Source: CAIUGU01 sp965279735 (GTDB taxonomy: Bacteria; Pseudomonadota; Gammaproteobacteria; Steroidobacterales; Steroidobacteraceae). From it: 64,000 bases of DNA. The stretch is taken from NCBI GenBank assembly GCA_965279735.1, contig OZ257260.1, forward strand, positions 62,001 through 126,000, read 5' to 3'. This document shows positions 35,140-44,185 of this stretch, piece by piece; the stretch's first letter is position 1; every line of letters begins with the position of its first letter. The translations under genes were made by a program, and so were the position numbers. The notes beneath the pieces were generated by a model. That model saw only the letters and a list, made by a program, of their open reading frames with translations, made no database searches and was not told where the DNA came from.

Positions 35140-36393
35140 TCAGTTCGAATGGGAGGGTACGGGCTCGTCGTGCGCCAGGGTTTCCGCGGCTTCGTCATAG
35201 TCTTCTGCAGGCGGCCGGAGGCGCGTCTGGCGATCGTCGATGTACATGATCTCGTGCTGGCCGATCTGGATGACATCGCCGTCGTTGAGCTGCTGGCGGC
35301 GGACCCGTTTCGATCGGATATAGACGCCATTGGTGCTGTTGAGATCCTCCACGACACAGCCCTGGAGGCTGGTGACGATCTGTGCGTGATGCCGGCTCAC
35401 GAACTTGCTGTCGATCTGGAGGTCGTTGTCCGGGGTGCGCCCGATTATGAGACGGCCTGGCTTGAGCTGCTGCTCCATGATGGTCTTGCCGCCCAGTCCG
35501 ATCAGGACATGCCCCAGCGTAAATTCCATTTCGCCGGTATCGGAGGCCAGCAACGACGATTCGAGCTTGATTGAACGTTCTGCAAACTCCACCCACTGCA
35601 GCTCGTCGACGGCTCCCTGCACATCTTCAAGGCTGACCACATCCCGGTCCTGGGCAAACGCGGACATCATCGATGTATCGCAGATCGTATTGATGAGCCG
35701 GGGCGTGCCACCCGTGTAGCGGAAGATGATGGGATAGGTGTCCTCCGCAAAAATCTGCCGGCCCTGGGAGCCGGCAACTTCCAGCCGGTGCTGGATATAC
35801 GAGGCTGTGTCGCTTTTCGAAAGCGGAGTCAGATGGAACCGCAACCGCACGCGTTGCGCGAGCTGCACGAGTTCCGGCGAATTGAGTTTCTCGTTGAGCT
35901 CGGGCTGGCCGGCGAGGATGATTCGCAACACCTTCTCTTTGGTCGTCTCGATCCCGGACAGCATGCGAATTTCCTCCAGCACGCGGTGCGAAAGATTTTG
36001 CGCCTCGTCCACGATCAACATGACCCGGCGGTTGTTGGCGTATTGCTCGATCAGGAAGGTATTCAGTGTCGACAGCAACTCGGCCTTTTTCATCTTGAAA
36101 GGCTGGAAGCCGAACTGGACCAGCACCGTCTGCAGGAACTCGATCGCCGACACCTGCGTCTGGTTGACCTGCGCGACGATGACGTCCTTTTCCAGCTCCG
36201 ACAGGAAAGTCTCGATCAGGGTAGTCTTTCCAGAGCCGATTTCGCCCGTGATCACCACGAAGCCGTCCGTGAACCAGATCGTCGACTCCATGTAGGCCTT
36301 GGCCCGCGCATGATGCTTGGACAGGTACAGGAACGCCGGGTCCGGACTCAGGCGGAAAGGCAGCTCGTTGAGCTTGAAGAGTTCGAGGTACAT
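35140..36393 (-). CDS. AAA ATPase (ExeA/MshM type) fused to an FHA domain
   Basis: A 417-residue protein. Residues 1-270 are an ExeA/GspA-type ATPase beginning MYLELFKLNELPFRLSPDP, with Walker A GEIGSGKTT near 52, Walker B MLIVDEAQNL near 130 and the RIILAGQPEL sensor region. Residues 300-390 are a forkhead-associated domain (LIIGRTPDNDLQIDSKFVSRHHAQI, DLNSTNGVYIRSKRV) that binds phosphothreonine. No transmembrane helix or peptidoglycan-binding domain is visible. ExeA-like ATPases help assemble secretins, pili or polysaccharide machinery, but none of these lies nearby, so the partner is unknown. Confidence 0.9.
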   Translation of the reverse strand: MYLELFKLNELPFRLSPDPAFLYLSKHHARAKAYMESTIWFTDGFVVITGEIGSGKTTLIETFLSELEKDVIVAQVNQTQVSAIEFLQTVLVQFGFQPFKMKKAELLSTLNTFLIEQYANNRRVMLIVDEAQNLSHRVLEEIRMLSGIETTKEKVLRIILAGQPELNEKLNSPELVQLAQRVRLRFHLTPLSKSDTASYIQHRLEVAGSQGRQIFAEDTYPIIFRYTGGTPRLINTICDTSMMSAFAQDRDVVSLEDVQGAVDELQWVEFAERSIKLESSLLASDTGEMEFTLGHVLIGLGGKTIMEQQLKPGRLIIGRTPDNDLQIDSKFVSRHHAQIVTSLQGCVVEDLNSTNGVYIRSKRVRRQQLNDGDVIQIGQHEIMYIDDRQTRLRPPAEDYDEAAETLAHDEPVPSHSN

Positions 36394-36493
36394 GCGGGCT
36401 GGGGTTTCTCGAAAAGGCGATTCAGGGGGTTTCCCGGCCGAAGTCTAAGGCCTGTGGCCCTCCCCGCACAAAGAGCGGAGTCACAGCTTCCAG

Positions 36494-37573
36494 TCAGAGA
36501 TTCTTCAGTAGTTTTTTCAAGGCCTTGTCGCGGGCGGCCGGGGATGCGGCCGTCACCGTGCAGTGGCCCAGCTTGCGGTTGGGGCGGGGTTCTTTGCCAT
36601 AACTGTGGAAGTGGACGCCGGGTATCGCCAGGATCCGGGGCAGTTCCGGAATGGTCCCGATGAAATTCACCATGCCCGAATGCCCGAGCGGTTCCGTGCT
36701 GCCGAGCGGCAGGCCGAGGATCGCGCGGACGTGGTTTTCGAACTGGCTGGTGGCGGCACCTTCGATCGTCCAGTGCCCGGAGTTGTGTACGCGCGGAGCC
36801 ATTTCGTTCGCGATAAGGCGGCCGTCCTTCACGAAGAACTCGATGGTGAGGATGCCGGCGTAGTTGAAGCGCTTGAGGATCCGGCGTAGGTAGGTTTCTG
36901 CCTGCCGCTGCAAACCGGCATGGCGGTAGGGCGCAATCGAGTGCCGCAGGATGCCCTGCTCGTGCGTATTGGCCGAAAGCGGATAGACGCGTGTTTCGCC
37001 CTTCGTGCTGCGGACGCCGATGATCGAGACCTCGCGGCTGAAGTCGATGAAGCCCTCGTAAATCAGGGGCACGCTGCCGAGCTGTTCCCACGCAGTGGCG
37101 ATGTCCTTCCTGCTTCGAAGCACGAACTGCCCGCGCCCGTCGTAACCCAGTCGCCGGGTCTTGAGAACTCCCGGCAAGCCGATTCTCGCTACGGCATGTT
37201 CGAGATCCGCAAGGCCATCGACCGACTGGAAGTCAGGCGTTGGAATCTTCAGTTCGCGGAACAGCGTTTTTTCCGCGAGCCGGTCCTGCGAAGTGCCGAG
37301 GGCATCGGGAGGTGGCAGGAAAGGGGTGGTCCGTGCAATGTCGCGCACTGCAGCGACGGGAACGTTCTCGACATCGAATGTCACGATATCGACTTTGCCC
37401 GCGAGCTCCCGGAGCTTTGCCGCATCGTCGAAATCGCCACGGAGAATGGGGCCAACCTGTCCGCCGGGTGCGCCCGGACTCGGATCCAGGAACACGAATT
37501 CGAGCCCCAGGGGATAGCCCGACAAGGCCAGCATCCTTCCGAGCTGACCCGCGCCGATGACACCGATCTTCAT
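36494..37573 (-). CDS. purK: 5-(carboxyamino)imidazole ribonucleotide synthase
   Basis: A 359-residue ATP-grasp enzyme that converts AIR, ATP and bicarbonate to N5-CAIR. The start [19 protein letters not shown] and [18 protein letters not shown] (ATP-binding loop) are typical. [40 protein letters not shown] and the metal-binding Glu/Asn pair follow. The length matches E. coli PurK (355). It overlaps the purE stop by 4 nt, so purE-purK is one unit. Confidence 0.97.
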   Translation of the reverse strand: MKIGVIGAGQLGRMLALSGYPLGLEFVFLDPSPGAPGGQVGPILRGDFDDAAKLRELAGKVDIVTFDVENVPVAAVRDIARTTPFLPPPDALGTSQDRLAEKTLFRELKIPTPDFQSVDGLADLEHAVARIGLPGVLKTRRLGYDGRGQFVLRSRKDIATAWEQLGSVPLIYEGFIDFSREVSIIGVRSTKGETRVYPLSANTHEQGILRHSIAPYRHAGLQRQAETYLRRILKRFNYAGILTIEFFVKDGRLIANEMAPRVHNSGHWTIEGAATSQFENHVRAILGLPLGSTEPLGHSGMVNFIGTIPELPRILAIPGVHFHSYGKEPRPNRKLGHCTVTAASPAARDKALKKLLKNL

Positions 37574-38076
37574 GGCTTGTGGGCAGGCGCCTTGCGGGGA
37601 TCGGGATTTTCCAGCACGCGTTCCGTCTGGTTCGCGCGAAAAGCAGCCAGTGCCGTATGGATCGCGGGATGCTTGTTGCCGAGGATCGCAGCCGCCAGCA
37701 ATGCGGCGTTCGTTGCGCCGGATGCACCGATCGCCAGCGTTCCCACCGGAATGCCCGCGGGCATCTGCACGATCGAGAGCAGTGAATCCATGCCGTTGAG
37801 GGCTTTCGACTGCACGGGCACACCGAGTACCGGCAGGGTGGTTTTCGCTGCTGTCATGCCGGGCAGGTGAGCTGCGCCGCCAGCTCCCGCAATGATGACT
37901 TCGAGGCCCCGATCACGCGCTGTGGACGCGTATTCAAAAAGGAGGTCCGGGGTGCGATGGGCCGACACCACGCGTGTCTCGTGCGGAACGCCAAGCTGTT
38001 CAAGCATGCGGACAGCGGGTTCGAGGGTTTCCCAGTCGGAAACCGAACCCATGATGATGCCAACCAGTGGTTTCAT
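37570..38076 (-). CDS. purE: N5-carboxyaminoimidazole ribonucleotide mutase
   Basis: A 168-residue enzyme that rearranges N5-CAIR to CAIR in purine synthesis. The start [17 protein letters not shown] carries the conserved GSxSDW, followed by [25 protein letters not shown] and [27 protein letters not shown], all diagnostic. The length equals E. coli PurE (169). The ATG at 38076 was preferred to a TTG five codons upstream because it matches the family start. Confidence 0.96.
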   Translation of the reverse strand: MKPLVGIIMGSVSDWETLEPAVRMLEQLGVPHETRVVSAHRTPDLLFEYASTARDRGLEVIIAGAGGAAHLPGMTAAKTTLPVLGVPVQSKALNGMDSLLSIVQMPAGIPVGTLAIGASGATNAALLAAAILGNKHPAIHTALAAFRANQTERVLENPDPRKAPAHKP

Positions 38077-38087
38077 GATCAGGATGC

Positions 38088-38603
38088 TCAAAGAGGTGAT
38101 TCTAGCAGGGCATCCCGCAGAATCCCGAACAGTTCCCGGGACGCGCGCGGGGGCTGCCCGCGTTCGCGTTCGCGGCGAGCCTGGTCAACCAGGCGGGCGA
38201 CCGTCTTGCGGTCAATGGCCGGATATTCTGCACCCAGCGCATCGAGGCCTTCGGCGGCTGTATCGATCAGCCGCTTGCGCCATTCCTCGACACGACGCAA
38301 GCGGAGCGTCTCCGAGCGTTGCCGCATGTTGTGTGCGTGGAGTGCCGCCCGGATGGGTTCGGCATCGACGTGGCGCATGAGCTTGCCGATGTATTGCTTC
38401 TGCCGGTAGAGACCGCCGTGTGCCGTAATGCGGCGGGCAAGCGCCACTGCGTCGCGCAGGTTCTCGGGTAGGGGCATGGCATCGAACTCGCCATCGGGCA
38501 GGGCAATCAGCGCTTCACCCAGTTCCTGCAGGTCCTGGCTCTGGCGTTTCAGCTCGCTTTTGCTCGGGCCGGTATCGAAATCGTCATCAGGGTCATCATT
38601 CAT
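38088..38603 (-). CDS. darP: Ribosome maturation factor DarP (YjgA, DUF615)
   Basis: A 171-residue acidic-then-basic protein that associates with late 50S assembly intermediates in E. coli. The family core [24 protein letters not shown] is followed by helical [23 protein letters not shown] and [10 protein letters not shown]. It lies immediately divergent from pmbA, the usual E. coli arrangement (yjgA next to pmbA). It ends 11 bp before the purE start on the same strand and may be transcribed ahead of purEK. Confidence 0.93.
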   Translation of the reverse strand: MNDDPDDDFDTGPSKSELKRQSQDLQELGEALIALPDGEFDAMPLPENLRDAVALARRITAHGGLYRQKQYIGKLMRHVDAEPIRAALHAHNMRQRSETLRLRRVEEWRKRLIDTAAEGLDALGAEYPAIDRKTVARLVDQARRERERGQPPRASRELFGILRDALLESPL

Positions 38604-38681
38604 GCACGCGATGCTAGACCCTTCTCTGCGTGAGGTGAAGCCGGGCTACAATGGCCTTTGCCCCAAGCCCAAGGTTTCTAC

Positions 38682-40031
38682 ATGTCCCTGCCGCAAAACG
38701 CAGCTCCGAGCCTCAAGCGCGACGATCTCGACAGCCTGGTGGCTTTCGCCCTTGACGAGACGCGACGCCTCGGTGCCAGCGAAGCGGAAGTCGGAATTTC
38801 CATCGACACCGGTCTGTCGGTGACAGCGCGGCTTGGTGATGTAGAGACGCTCGAATACCAGCGCGATCGCGGCATGGGTGTCACCGTCTATCGCGGCAAG
38901 CGCAAGGGTTCGGCAAGCACGGGTGATCTTTCGCGGCAGGCGATTTCGGACACGGTTGCAAAAGCCGTCAGCATCGCGGGCTTCACGGCGGAAGATCCCT
39001 GCTCGGGATTGCCGGATCCGGACATGATCGCGAAGGACATTCCCGATCTCGACCTCTGTCATCCCTGGGGCATCGAACCCGAAGCGGCGCGCGATCTGGC
39101 CATTGCCTGCGAAGCAGCGGCACTGGGTGTGGACAAGCGCATCAGCAATTCGGATGGTGCTTCGCTCAGCACTCACCAGGGCCTCAGGGTCTTCGGCAAC
39201 ACGCTGGGTTTTCTCGGCGGCTATGCGAGCACCGTGCATTCACTCAGCTGCGTGGTCATCGCAGGCCAGGGCGATGAAATGCAACGCGACTACTGGTACA
39301 GCTCGGTCCGCGACTGGCGCGAACTCGAAGACGGGGTCACGATCGGGCAAAGGGCCGCACAGCGGGCACTCGATCGTCTCGGTGCGAAGAAGCTTGGAAC
39401 GTGCACCGCACCTGTACTGTTCGTTCCCGAGCTGGCTCGCGGTTTTCTTGGCCATTTCCTCGGCGCCATTCGCGGTGGCAGCCAGTATCGCAAGTCATCG
39501 TTCCTGCTCGATGCATCCGGTCAGCAGGTGTTCCCCGACTGGTTCACCCTCTCCGAGCGACCGCATATTCCGAAGGCGCTCTCCAGCGCGCCCTTCGACG
39601 GTGAAGGCGTGAGGACACGGGATCGCGAGCTCGTGGCGGGAGGCGTGCTGGACGGCTATCTACTGAGCACGTATTCGGCGCGGAAACTCGGACTCAAGAC
39701 CACGGGCAATGCAGGCGGCGTGCACAACCTCATCGCGCCTGTCGGCACGCGCGATTTCGCAGGGATGCTGAAACTGATGGGCCGTGGTCTCGTCGTCACG
39801 GAGTTGATGGGGCAGGGGATCAACGGTGTCACCGGCGACTATTCCCGCGGCGCCGCTGGCTACTGGGTCGAGAACGGAGCCTTGAGCCATCCCGTCCACG
39901 AAATCACCATCGCCGGCAATCTCAAGGAGATGTACCGCAACATCATTGCCGTCGGCAGCGACGTCGATGCCCGCGGTGGTATTCGCACGGGTTCCATCCT
40001 CGTCGACCAGATGACTATTGCTGGGGAGTAA
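38682..40031 (+). CDS. pmbA: TldE/PmbA metalloprotease subunit
   Basis: A 449-residue partner of TldD without the zinc motif. It shows the family sequence EAEVGISIDTGLSVTARLGDVETLEYQRDRGMGVTVY, the interior YWYSSVRDWRELED and a C-terminal GDYSRGAAGYWVENGALSHPVHEITIAGNLKEM, diagnostic for PmbA. The length equals E. coli (450). The ATG at 38682 is preferred to a TTG at 38658. Repeat family A, copy 3, starts 3 bp after the stop, the same position relative to the gene as copy 2 behind tldD. Confidence 0.96.
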   Translation: MSLPQNAAPSLKRDDLDSLVAFALDETRRLGASEAEVGISIDTGLSVTARLGDVETLEYQRDRGMGVTVYRGKRKGSASTGDLSRQAISDTVAKAVSIAGFTAEDPCSGLPDPDMIAKDIPDLDLCHPWGIEPEAARDLAIACEAAALGVDKRISNSDGASLSTHQGLRVFGNTLGFLGGYASTVHSLSCVVIAGQGDEMQRDYWYSSVRDWRELEDGVTIGQRAAQRALDRLGAKKLGTCTAPVLFVPELARGFLGHFLGAIRGGSQYRKSSFLLDASGQQVFPDWFTLSERPHIPKALSSAPFDGEGVRTRDRELVAGGVLDGYLLSTYSARKLGLKTTGNAGGVHNLIAPVGTRDFAGMLKLMGRGLVVTELMGQGINGVTGDYSRGAAGYWVENGALSHPVHEITIAGNLKEMYRNIIAVGSDVDARGGIRTGSILVDQMTIAGE

Positions 40032-40034
40032 GAG

Positions 40035-40145
40035 AGGCTTTGTGCCGCAAGCCATTTTCGAAAACGCTGCAAGTACGTCCTTGTAAGCTCCGGGTTCGGC
40101 TCCCTGCCTCACACGGTTTCGAAAATGCCTTCCGACCCAAAGCCT
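40035..40145 (+). repeat. Dispersed inverted-repeat element, family A, copy 3
   Basis: Arms AGGCTTTG ... CATTTTCGAAA (from 40035) and TTTCGAAAATG ... CAAAGCCT (to 40145) match at about 26 of 31 positions. The core, with GCAAGTACGTCCTTGTA, CTCCGGGTTCG and CTCACACGG, matches copies 1 and 2. It lies between the convergent pmbA and yihY-like genes. Confidence 0.85.
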
Positions 40146-40203
40146 TCGCACTTTGCGGATGAGAGGGTGCGGGGTTTTGGTGTTGAAGTGAAGCCGAGCG
40201 GGC

Positions 40204-41520
40204 CTACTCCACGAGATCCCTGAGGGTCTTGCCTTTCAAGCTGTCCTTGAGGGCTGTATCTGCCTCGCGGGCGAGGTTTTCTGCCGGTGCGACGCTGCGC
40301 ATCTTCGGCATGCGGGGGTGGTCGGGGTCGTTCCTGACGGCGTCGAGGACATCGGCGAGGTTGATGGAGTCGAGATCCTTCGCCGGCAGCAGCTTCTCGT
40401 CTTCCGTGGCGATCAGGATTCCGCGGCGTTCAAGACACGTGACGACCGGGCTCAAGGCAGTGCCCGGAACATCAAGATGATCGGCGAGCCGCTGCGAGGT
40501 CCAGGCCGCTCCCGACTTCCGGAAATCCTGGGCGATGAGATACATGATCGAGAGCGCGAGCCGCTCGCGGAGGCCCGAGGTCAGGCGGATCTCGCCATGG
40601 CCGGGCCGCAGAAACTGCGGGTGCTGGATGTAGAACGCCAGTTGCACGCCGACCAGCAGGATCAGCCACGACAGATAAAGCCACATCAGCCCGACAATGA
40701 CGATGGCGAAACCGGCATAGATCACCATCGTGCGCGATGAGTGGACGACGATGGTGGCGAACAGCTCGCCGCTGGCAGCCCACAGCACGCCGGCGACCGT
40801 TCCCCCGATCAGCGCGGCCCGCATCCGCACTTTCGTGTTGGGAATGAATGCGTACATGAAGGTGAAGACGCCGACGACCAGCAGGTAGGGCGTCAGCCGG
40901 CCGAGCTGCACGACGATGAAGCCGAGCGGTTCGATGTGGACCAGCGACTGCACCACGCCGTTATTACCGATAGTGGCGAGCAACCCCATTGCCGCGACCA
41001 TGACGACGGGGCCGACGATCATCACGCTGAGGTACTCGCTGAAGCGCCGGCCGAGACTGCGTGGCTGTTCGACGCGCCAGACGTAGTTGAAGCTCTCTTC
41101 CACCTTCTGGATCATCGAGATGACGGTGTAGAGCAGGAAGGCAAGGCCGAGGGAGCCCAGCACGCCGCTCTGCACGTTCTCGACGAACTCCATGACTCGT
41201 GCCGTCAGTTCCGTCGCGCGATCGCCCAGCGGCTCGAGGAACTGATACAGCACGGGTTCGAGATAGCGGTGGTACCCCAATCCCTTCAGTACTGAAAACG
41301 ACAGGGCGATCAGCGGGACGATGGAGAGCAGCGTGGTGTACACGAGGCTCATCGCCCGCAGCGTGAGCTGCCCGCCGGCCATGTCGCGCAACAATGCGAA
41401 GGGATACCGCAGCAGCACCATGAAGGGCCAGAACGGTTTCGCGACCAGGCTCTCCGGCGGTTCGAACAGATGCTGTTCGGTCCGCGCGATCAGATTGCCA
41501 ATGGAGTCGAAGAGATCCAT
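40204..41520 (-). CDS. YihY/UPF0761 family membrane protein
   Basis: A 438-residue protein of the YihY (formerly RNase BN/BrkB) family. Six membrane helices fill residues 30-290 (LTLRAMSLVYTTLLSIVPLIALSFSVL, LIGGTVAGVLWAASGELFATIV, GLMWLYLSWLILLVGVQLAFYIQHP). The C-terminal 130 residues look like a winged-helix domain (GAAWTSQRLADHLDVPGTALSPVVTCLERRGIL), a fusion found in longer members. The old RNase BN assignment is wrong for this family, and its function is unknown. It is the last gene of the group that includes the sensor kinase. Confidence 0.9.
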   Translation of the reverse strand: MDLFDSIGNLIARTEQHLFEPPESLVAKPFWPFMVLLRYPFALLRDMAGGQLTLRAMSLVYTTLLSIVPLIALSFSVLKGLGYHRYLEPVLYQFLEPLGDRATELTARVMEFVENVQSGVLGSLGLAFLLYTVISMIQKVEESFNYVWRVEQPRSLGRRFSEYLSVMIVGPVVMVAAMGLLATIGNNGVVQSLVHIEPLGFIVVQLGRLTPYLLVVGVFTFMYAFIPNTKVRMRAALIGGTVAGVLWAASGELFATIVVHSSRTMVIYAGFAIVIVGLMWLYLSWLILLVGVQLAFYIQHPQFLRPGHGEIRLTSGLRERLALSIMYLIAQDFRKSGAAWTSQRLADHLDVPGTALSPVVTCLERRGILIATEDEKLLPAKDLDSINLADVLDAVRNDPDHPRMPKMRSVAPAENLAREADTALKDSLKGKTLRDLVE

Positions 41521-41523
41521 GTG

Positions 41524-41937
41524 TCAGGAATCAGCCGTTTGATCCGGGAATGAGGTGGCTGCAGCACGCTGCCGCCCCAGTACATCACGAACCGTGGCCG
41601 CAAGCTGCGACCAGCGGTCTTTCAGCAGGCATTCCGCTGCCCCGAGGCGGGTGCACTGCTCGGCAATGTATTCCGTGACCGCACCGGTGAACACGATCAG
41701 CGGGATGCCGCTCTTGAGCTCCCGCAGGATGCCAAGCGCAGGAATGGCCCCGAAGCCGGGCACTTCGAAATCGGCGATCACGATATCGGGCTGCTTGAGC
41801 AAGGCCTGCCTGAAAGCGGTTTCGGTTTCCACGCGCTCCCATTCGAGAGCGGGCCACGTGCGTCCCAGTACGGCCGCCGCCAGCTCCGAATCGGCGAGGG
41901 TGTCTTCCACGATGAGGACTTTGAGCTGTCCGGTCAT
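41524..41937 (-). CDS. Single-domain response regulator
   Basis: A 137-residue receiver domain without output domain. The acidic pocket is VLIVEDTLAD at the start, the phosphoacceptor Asp is in IVIADFEVPG near residue 55, the Thr is in IVFTGA near 83 and the Lys is in CLLKDR near 105. ADF replaces the usual LDL/MDL at the acceptor. It starts within the stop of the upstream histidine kinase (ATGA), so the pair is one operon. Stand-alone receivers relay phosphate or act by protein contact. Confidence 0.9.
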   Translation of the reverse strand: MTGQLKVLIVEDTLADSELAAAVLGRTWPALEWERVETETAFRQALLKQPDIVIADFEVPGFGAIPALGILRELKSGIPLIVFTGAVTEYIAEQCTRLGAAECLLKDRWSQLAATVRDVLGRQRAAATSFPDQTADS

Positions 41938-43031
41938 GGGAGCTGCGCTGCCTGCGGCGATTCTTCCGCGAGTCCCTGGGGCCGGGTGGGCAAGGAGAAC
42001 GTGAACGTGGCGCCCTTGTCGATTTCTGCGTCAGCCCAGATGCGGCCACCATGGCGCGTGAGGATGCGCCGCACAGTCACGAGGCCAATGCCGGTGCCCG
42101 GGAATTGCGATTCCGTATGCATCCGCTGGAACGGCCCGAACAGCTTGCCGGCATACGCCATATTGAAGCCGACGCCGTTGTCGCGGACGAAGAAATGTCG
42201 CTCGTCTCCGGCGAGTTCGCTGCCTACCGTCACGGCTGCATCCGAATTCAGGCCCGTGTACTTCCACGCATTGTCGAGCAGGTTTTCCATCGCGATCCGC
42301 AGAAGTCGCGCGTCGCCATGCACGACCATACCAGGCTCAATGACCAGGGCGACGTGTCGTGCCGGGTAGCGTTCGCTCACCAGCGTGGCGATTTCCCTCG
42401 TCAGCAAGCTGAAGTCCATGTCCCTCGGCAGCATCTGGCTCTGGCTGATGCGCGAGAGTTCGAGCAGGTCGTCGATGAGCATCGACATCCGCTGGCTCGC
42501 CTCGTGGATGCGTTTGAGGTAGTGCAGCGCCCGGTCGTCCAGTCCTGCAGGCGCGACTTCCTGCAGTGCCTGGCTGAAGCCGGCCATGCTTCGCAGGGGT
42601 GCGCGCAGGTCGTGGGAAACGGCGTGCACGAACGCTTCGAGTTCGCGGTTGGCCGCTGCGAGCTGCTGCGTCCGCTGTTCAACCCGCTGTTCGAGCTCAA
42701 GGTTGATCTTGCGGACTTCGTTCTCGGACGCGCCAAGGGCCGTGGCCAGTTGCGAGGCGAAGCCCAGGCTGTCCTCGTTGCGGCGGTGATAGCGTTTCAG
42801 CAGCACGTACAGGATGGCTGCCGAGACGAGGATGTACAACCAGCCCTTGTAGGTCTGGAAGCGGGCGATTTCGCCGGCAGTCGGAAAGTAGTGCTCGACC
42901 GTGCGGTCGGAGAAGAAGATCCAGGCGCTGCCGATCACCAGGTAGACCAGCGTGATGACGAGCGGCATGTGTCGCTGCGACCACGTGCGGTCCGGTTCGC
43001 TGCCGTGTCTGCTGCCTTGGGGGTCGACCAT
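41934..43031 (-). CDS. Sensor histidine kinase
   Basis: A 365-residue kinase. Two N-terminal membrane helices (LVITLVYLVIGSAWIFF and GWLYILVSAAILYVLL) enclose only a short periplasmic loop, followed by a coiled coil (EVRKINLELEQRVEQRTQQLAAANRELEAF). The H-box is HAVSHDLRAPLRSMAGFSQAL, and the ATPase boxes are NLLDNAWKY, DNGVGF and GTGIGLVTV. No PAS or GAF domain is visible, so the loop or the membrane may be sensed. It is phytochrome-kinase-like in its H-box (HDLRAPLR). It sits 21 bp from the purC stop and overlaps the receiver gene. Confidence 0.9.
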   Translation of the reverse strand: MVDPQGSRHGSEPDRTWSQRHMPLVITLVYLVIGSAWIFFSDRTVEHYFPTAGEIARFQTYKGWLYILVSAAILYVLLKRYHRRNEDSLGFASQLATALGASENEVRKINLELEQRVEQRTQQLAAANRELEAFVHAVSHDLRAPLRSMAGFSQALQEVAPAGLDDRALHYLKRIHEASQRMSMLIDDLLELSRISQSQMLPRDMDFSLLTREIATLVSERYPARHVALVIEPGMVVHGDARLLRIAMENLLDNAWKYTGLNSDAAVTVGSELAGDERHFFVRDNGVGFNMAYAGKLFGPFQRMHTESQFPGTGIGLVTVRRILTRHGGRIWADAEIDKGATFTFSLPTRPQGLAEESPQAAQLP

Positions 43032-43052
43032 GATGAGCAGCGGGTGAATGCG

Positions 43053-43964
43053 CTAGGCAGTCAGCTGCGTGAGCGCCTGTTCGTACTTCTCGCTCGTGCG
43101 CTGGATGATCTCTGCTGGCAGCCGGGGACCCGGGGCCTGCTTGTTCCAGGTCAGCGTCTCGAGATAGTCGCGGACGAACTGCTTGTCGAAACTCGGCGGA
43201 CTGCTGCCCGGGCGATAGGTTTCGATGGGCCAGAAGCGCGAAGAGTCCGGCGTCAGCGCTTCATCGATCAGCGTCAGCGTGCCGGCCGCGTCGAGACCGA
43301 ACTCGAACTTGGTGTCGGCGATGATGATGCCGCGCGCCGCGGCATGGGTCGCCGCGTATCGGTACAGCGAAAGGGCGGCGCTGCGGACGCGTTCCGCAAG
43401 GCCATTCCCGATTTCCTTCGCGACCTGCTCGAAGCCGATGTTCTCGTCATGACGCCCAAGCTCGGCCTTGGTCGAGGGCGTGAAGATCGGTTCCGGCAAC
43501 CGGTCCGCCTGGCGCAGTCCGGCAGGGAGCCTGATCCCGCACACTTCGCCGTCGACCTGGTAGTCCTTCCATCCGGAACCGATGAGGTAGCCGCGGACGA
43601 CCGCTTCGACCGGCAATGCCTTGAGCCGCCGGACGATCATCGCGCGATCCGCGATCTGGCTCCGTGCCGTTGCATCCGGCACCACGGTCTCGAGATCGGG
43701 TGCCTGGTCCGTGCCAAGGTGATTCGGAATGATGTGCCGGGTCTTGTCGAACCAGAAGCGCGAGATCTGGGTCAGCACGCGGCCCTTGCCCGGGATCGGA
43801 TCCGGCAGCACGACGTCAAAAGCGCTCAGGCGATCGGTGGTGACGATCAGAAGATGCTCCGCATCCACCGCATAGATGTCGCGCACCTTGCCCTGGTGGA
43901 TACGCTCAAGCCCCTCGAGGTGCGATTCAAGCAGGGGAGGAGAGGCGGAAATCCTGGAGTTCAT
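43053..43964 (-). CDS. purC: SAICAR synthase
   Basis: A 303-residue enzyme that joins aspartate to CAIR in purine synthesis. The start [43 protein letters not shown] is diagnostic, followed by [23 protein letters not shown] and [15 protein letters not shown]. The length is that of the longer proteobacterial/eukaryotic-like type rather than E. coli (237). The ATG at 43964 is preferred; a start at 44015 would add a 17-residue tail not found in the family. Confidence 0.95.
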   Translation of the reverse strand: MNSRISASPPLLESHLEGLERIHQGKVRDIYAVDAEHLLIVTTDRLSAFDVVLPDPIPGKGRVLTQISRFWFDKTRHIIPNHLGTDQAPDLETVVPDATARSQIADRAMIVRRLKALPVEAVVRGYLIGSGWKDYQVDGEVCGIRLPAGLRQADRLPEPIFTPSTKAELGRHDENIGFEQVAKEIGNGLAERVRSAALSLYRYAATHAAARGIIIADTKFEFGLDAAGTLTLIDEALTPDSSRFWPIETYRPGSSPPSFDKQFVRDYLETLTWNKQAPGPRLPAEIIQRTSEKYEQALTQLTA

Positions 43965-44185
43965 TGCGCGGAATGCCCTTGGGCTTGAAGGCAGGGTCGA
44001 GCGGGTTCGCATCAACGGGTTGCGGCGACACGCTGCCGATGTTGGGGCTGGCGGCTGCTAACATGTGTGCCGCCGGCGGGTCTGTTCATTGTGTCAGCGG
44101 GCGCGCAATCGGGTCAACTTGCGGCCACGGCATGGACGCCCGGCGATGTCTGGTTTGGGGAGATCCTACAAGGGGTAAATGGCGG

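Noticed and set aside
42051..43988. A 645-codon open frame opposite the histidine kinase and purC
   Set aside because: It spans two unrelated, well-supported genes and the gap between them, which a real gene would not do. Composition is Arg/Gly/Ala-rich as expected from a shadow frame.
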